Below are positions 61,341 through 64,000 of a stretch of DNA of 64,000 nt, one piece after another. Source of the stretch: Lycium barbarum (lineage: Eukaryota; Streptophyta; Magnoliopsida; Solanales; Solanaceae); contig NC_083338.1 in NCBI RefSeq assembly GCF_019175385.1, forward strand, positions 94,323,777 to 94,387,776, written 5' to 3'. The position numbers and the translations under genes were made by a program. How positions within the stretch are numbered: position 1 is the first letter of the stretch; every line of letters begins with the position of its first letter. Under the pieces are notes generated by a model. That model had not been told where the DNA came from, searched no databases, and saw nothing but the letters and a program-made list of their open reading frames with translations.

Positions 61341-62008
61341 TATAAGCTTCTTCACCGGGTGGCTAATAGCTCCCTTCCACTCCAACATAAGGATTCTCGA
61401 CATAGCTAACATAACCGTCTTGGCATGATAGTCCAATATCACATGATAAGAAGACAACCAATCCATGCCTAAGATAATGTTAAAATCTACCATGTCTAGA
61501 ATTTTCAAATCTGACTAAGAGTAATATCCCATCAAAGTAACAACACAAGATCGATACACTCGATCTACAACTACATAATCCTCAACAAGAGAAGAAACAG
61601 TAATAGGAAAACTAAGAGACTTTCATAATATATCCAGACTCGAAGCAAAGTAAGCAGACATACAAGAGTAAGTAGATCTCGGATCAAATAAGGTCACAGC
61701 TAACCTTCGATACACTAAAATAGTACCCGTGATAACTGCATTAGAACCCTCAGCCTCTAGCCTACCAGGAAAAGCATAGAAATAACCTCGTTCGCCCTCG
61801 AACTATGTACAACCTCGACTACCGTGGCCTTACTGAACTCCAACACTAACTGACTGAGAACCACCTCTACCAGGCTGATGATTACTTCTGTCAGGTTGTG
61901 AACCCCCTCTTCTAGAATATCTACCCCCTCTAGCTGGCGGTGCTGGAGGTCTAGGTGTCTCAACCTAAGAACCCTGCTGAGCCCACCCTGTCTAAGTCTG
62001 GGACACTC
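61341..62008 (-). pseudogene. pol: RE5 gag tail and protease
   Basis: On the minus strand a Gly/Arg-rich gag tail (GGRYSRRGGSQPD) is followed by the protease, whose active site reads LFDPRSTYSCM with Gly replaced by Arg. A stop follows, then LKILDMVDFNIILGMDWLSS and LEWKGAISHPVKKLI, running into the part of pol beyond S5. The zinc knuckle is not present; it would lie right of L7. Upstream gag is cut at 62009. Confidence 0.82.
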
Positions 62009-62377
62009 TGTCACGACCCGACTAGGGGCCATGACGTGTACCCGGAGCGGACTACCGAGCACCACTTATCATGCTCACCATCGTACCCAATCCATACACA
62101 CGTAATCACAAAACGATACCTATATGTATACATAAGTCCTCACGGCTGTAAAAGGATATATAACCATATACACTAGGCTGATCATAAGGCATCTACTACC
62201 CACACATATGCATCTACGAGCCTCTAACTGAAGTACTGAACATAAGGACGGGACATGACCCCATCGTGCCCGAATATATAAACAAAATAATATATAAAAA
62301 CTACACCTCCGGAGTAGGGAAGTGTCCCTGTGCAAGCTGATCTGGCTCCTAATGATCTGGACCGTCTCCCTGTCTAC

Positions 62378-63102
62378 CTGTGGGCATGAACACAGCGTCT
62401 AAAAATAAAAGGACGTCAATACGAACAATGTACTGAGTATGTAAGGCATATACGATAACATAACAAGGAAACATAGAAAGCATAAGAAGAAAAGATAATT
62501 GTAGCTGCTTGCCTCTTGAGGCGGAATCATGCATGCTCATTTTTTTACCTTACAAACATAACACTTATACATATATAATCTGTCTGAATCAGCAACATCG
62601 TTAGCCCGCGTCCGGGGTAATCATATCACGCTGCCCACTAATGGTGTCACGTCCGGTCAAATAGGCACGGTGTTATCACAAGCCGCCCGCCTTAGCGGTG
62701 TCATGTCCAGCCAAATAGGCACGGTGTTATCGTACAAATATACTTATCATGAAGCATGCATAAGATCTCAACTAGAAGTTGTACTCTATCGGAGTGACGT
62801 AAGGTCGGGGACCTCCGATTACATTATGGAGCATCATCATCGCTATGTCTCGCCTTGAAAGAACTAGTATCATGAGGTGAGGAAATAACAACGAATAGCA
62901 TCAATGAATCGTAAACATAGGATTCTCAAGCTCATGAAAGCATCATTATCATCATCTCTATCATAGAACACAACACATGAGAAGCTCTTAAGGATCTTTA
63001 ACTTTCACCGCTAGAGATGTAAGAAGGTCATGGTAATTACCGGAAAGGAGTTACAATATCTATACGAATCAGGCCTTTGAAGGAAGGGCTAGCCTTACAT
63101 AC
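62378..63102 (-). other. Predicted LTR intron in L7
   Basis: The donor is G|GTATGTAAGGC at 63102. GCCTTACATAC beside hairpin A is a perfect complement, and the acceptor CACAG| is at 62378. Confidence 0.4.
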
Positions 63103-63869
63103 CTTTACGTCTCCTCAACTTTATCATCTAGTTTTTTGCCTTTCAAGCTCGCGATTCTACATTCAAGAGAATTTGTACTACGATTAAACAACCGGAAACA
63201 TACTTAAGCTTAATCTAAAGCAACTAAAAGAATATGGAAATTCGGTGACACTTCCTTTGTTTCGACAACTTCTTCCATGAAATAAGATAACCCTCAAACA
63301 CCCATAAGAATACTCATGATAACATAATCAATAGGTTCCTTAAGTTAAACATTGTTTACTTCTTAAATCCACCTTCAAGATCATCCATAATCGTGCCTAT
63401 ATTACAACATCATATTCATTCTCATAAAATACTCCTTTAATATCATTCGTACCATTTACCACAATTTTGTACTAATGCCATGTCAAGAACTATCATTCAA
63501 GTTAGGTCATTAATCAAAAGTGCCACTATTTCCATATTTGTACTCCATAGTCTCCTCCCTTCCATAATCCAAGTCTTTAAACCTCTCAATACTCTTAATA
63601 ACATGAATTGAACATAAAGCTTACCTTTGATGATGTAGGAATTGACTTTGAATGGAATTACTTCACTTGGAGAAAACCCTTCTTCAACATCAAAGAGATT
63701 CTTGGTTTCCACAAACCCTAGAGAGTATCCTTGCCCTTGATTCCACAATTTCTTGGTGTTTACTCCTTGATTTATCTTGGATATATGATGATATAATGAG
63801 AGAATTTTTCTAGAACCTTCAATACTTAGAGAGAGACTCAAATCTGAAAATTTAGAGCTCAACTCGTCA

Positions 63870-63965
63870 ATTTATAGCTGAACTGGAAAGTTCCAGAGAA
63901 GCGGTTCGATGAGCAGGTCGACAGTCACGTTGACGTGTCGACGGTCCGTCGACTTGCTCCATCGA
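63870..63965 (-). promoter_or_regulatory. L7 promoter: TATA box and GTCGAC dyads
   Basis: A TATA element with GTCGACGGTCCGTCGAC (17 bp, fully palindromic apart from its centre) and related half-sites directly upstream in the sense direction. Confidence 0.6.
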
Positions 63966-64000
63966 CCTACTTCTGCAGACCAGAAGTTGCAGGGTCCTAT

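Larger units (their letters stand above)
62009..64000 (-). mobile_element. L7: LTR cut by window end
   Basis: It starts TGTCACGACCCGACTAGGGG, nearly as in the RE4 LTR, after flank CACTC (62004-62008). Hairpin B is at 62247-62265 (one mismatch), hairpin A at 62416-62436 (one mismatch), and the predicted intron at 62378-63102. TATA (GCTATAAATTG, minus) is near 63870-63880, and dyads GTCGACGGTCCGTCGAC follow near 63940-63955. Whether an internal region follows is not visible. Confidence 0.88.

Overview
The window is plant nuclear repeat DNA: a nest of LTR retrotransposons with no host gene that I can recognise. Ty3/gypsy elements carry the order gag, protease, reverse transcriptase, RNase H, integrase, chromodomain, which makes them chromoviruses, probably of the Del/Tekay type. 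LTRs of 2.3-3.1 kb, a tRNA-Met primer site and the 3' end of an RTE-type LINE suggest a dicot with a large genome. From memory of similar LTRs I favour Solanaceae, but this is not proven here.

Layout, outermost to innermost. RE5 is an old minus-strand chromovirus. Its left-hand LTR survives in pieces (1913-2232, 21498-21734, 22591-23018, 52041-53394), its pol occupies 53395-56403, and its protease and gag tail occupy 61341-62008. Into the RE5 LTR came a solo or partial LTR (S1, 1-1912), RE1 (2233-21497, +), an RTE LINE fragment (21735-22590, -) and RE3 (23019-52040, -, TSD AGTAA). RE2, a chromovirus (11261-21053, -, TSD GATAC), sits inside the 3' LTR of RE1. RE3 is a pol-less element. Its left LTR holds solo LTR S2 (23574-26745, TSD CATAA) and its right LTR holds chromovirus RE4 (32400-48494, TSD ATGGT). 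Each LTR of RE4 holds another solo LTR of one family, in opposite orientations: S3 (33158-36211) and S4 (45285-48211, TSD GTTTA). RE3's right LTR also carries a gag pseudogene fragment (about 50285-51514). RE5 pol is split by solo LTR S5 (56404-61340), which itself holds solo LTR S6 (58477-61090, TSD CTATA). RE5 gag is cut at 62009 by LTR L7, which runs off the window.

None of the coding regions is intact. RE2 is the best preserved, with a few stops and two frameshifts. RE4 has many stops, a lost zinc-knuckle cysteine and a mutated RT catalytic aspartate. RE5 is heavily decayed. RE1 and RE3 lack gag-pol, but RE1 keeps a scrap of integrase C-terminus and RE3 has an acidic ORF where gag should be. 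They share the primer site and a leader motif with the chromoviruses, so they were probably mobilised in trans.

The most interesting signal is non-coding. Nearly every LTR, across several diverged families, has the same order of parts in its own sense strand: a family-specific cluster of GC-rich inverted repeats, a TATA box, a splice-donor-like GGTATGT, a complement of that donor, a 7-bp/7-nt hairpin whose 3' arm carries a TACTGAC branch-point-like sequence, a CAG acceptor, and a second hairpin with compensatory stem changes. I propose a conserved intron inside the LTR, with the donor base-paired next to the branch site.
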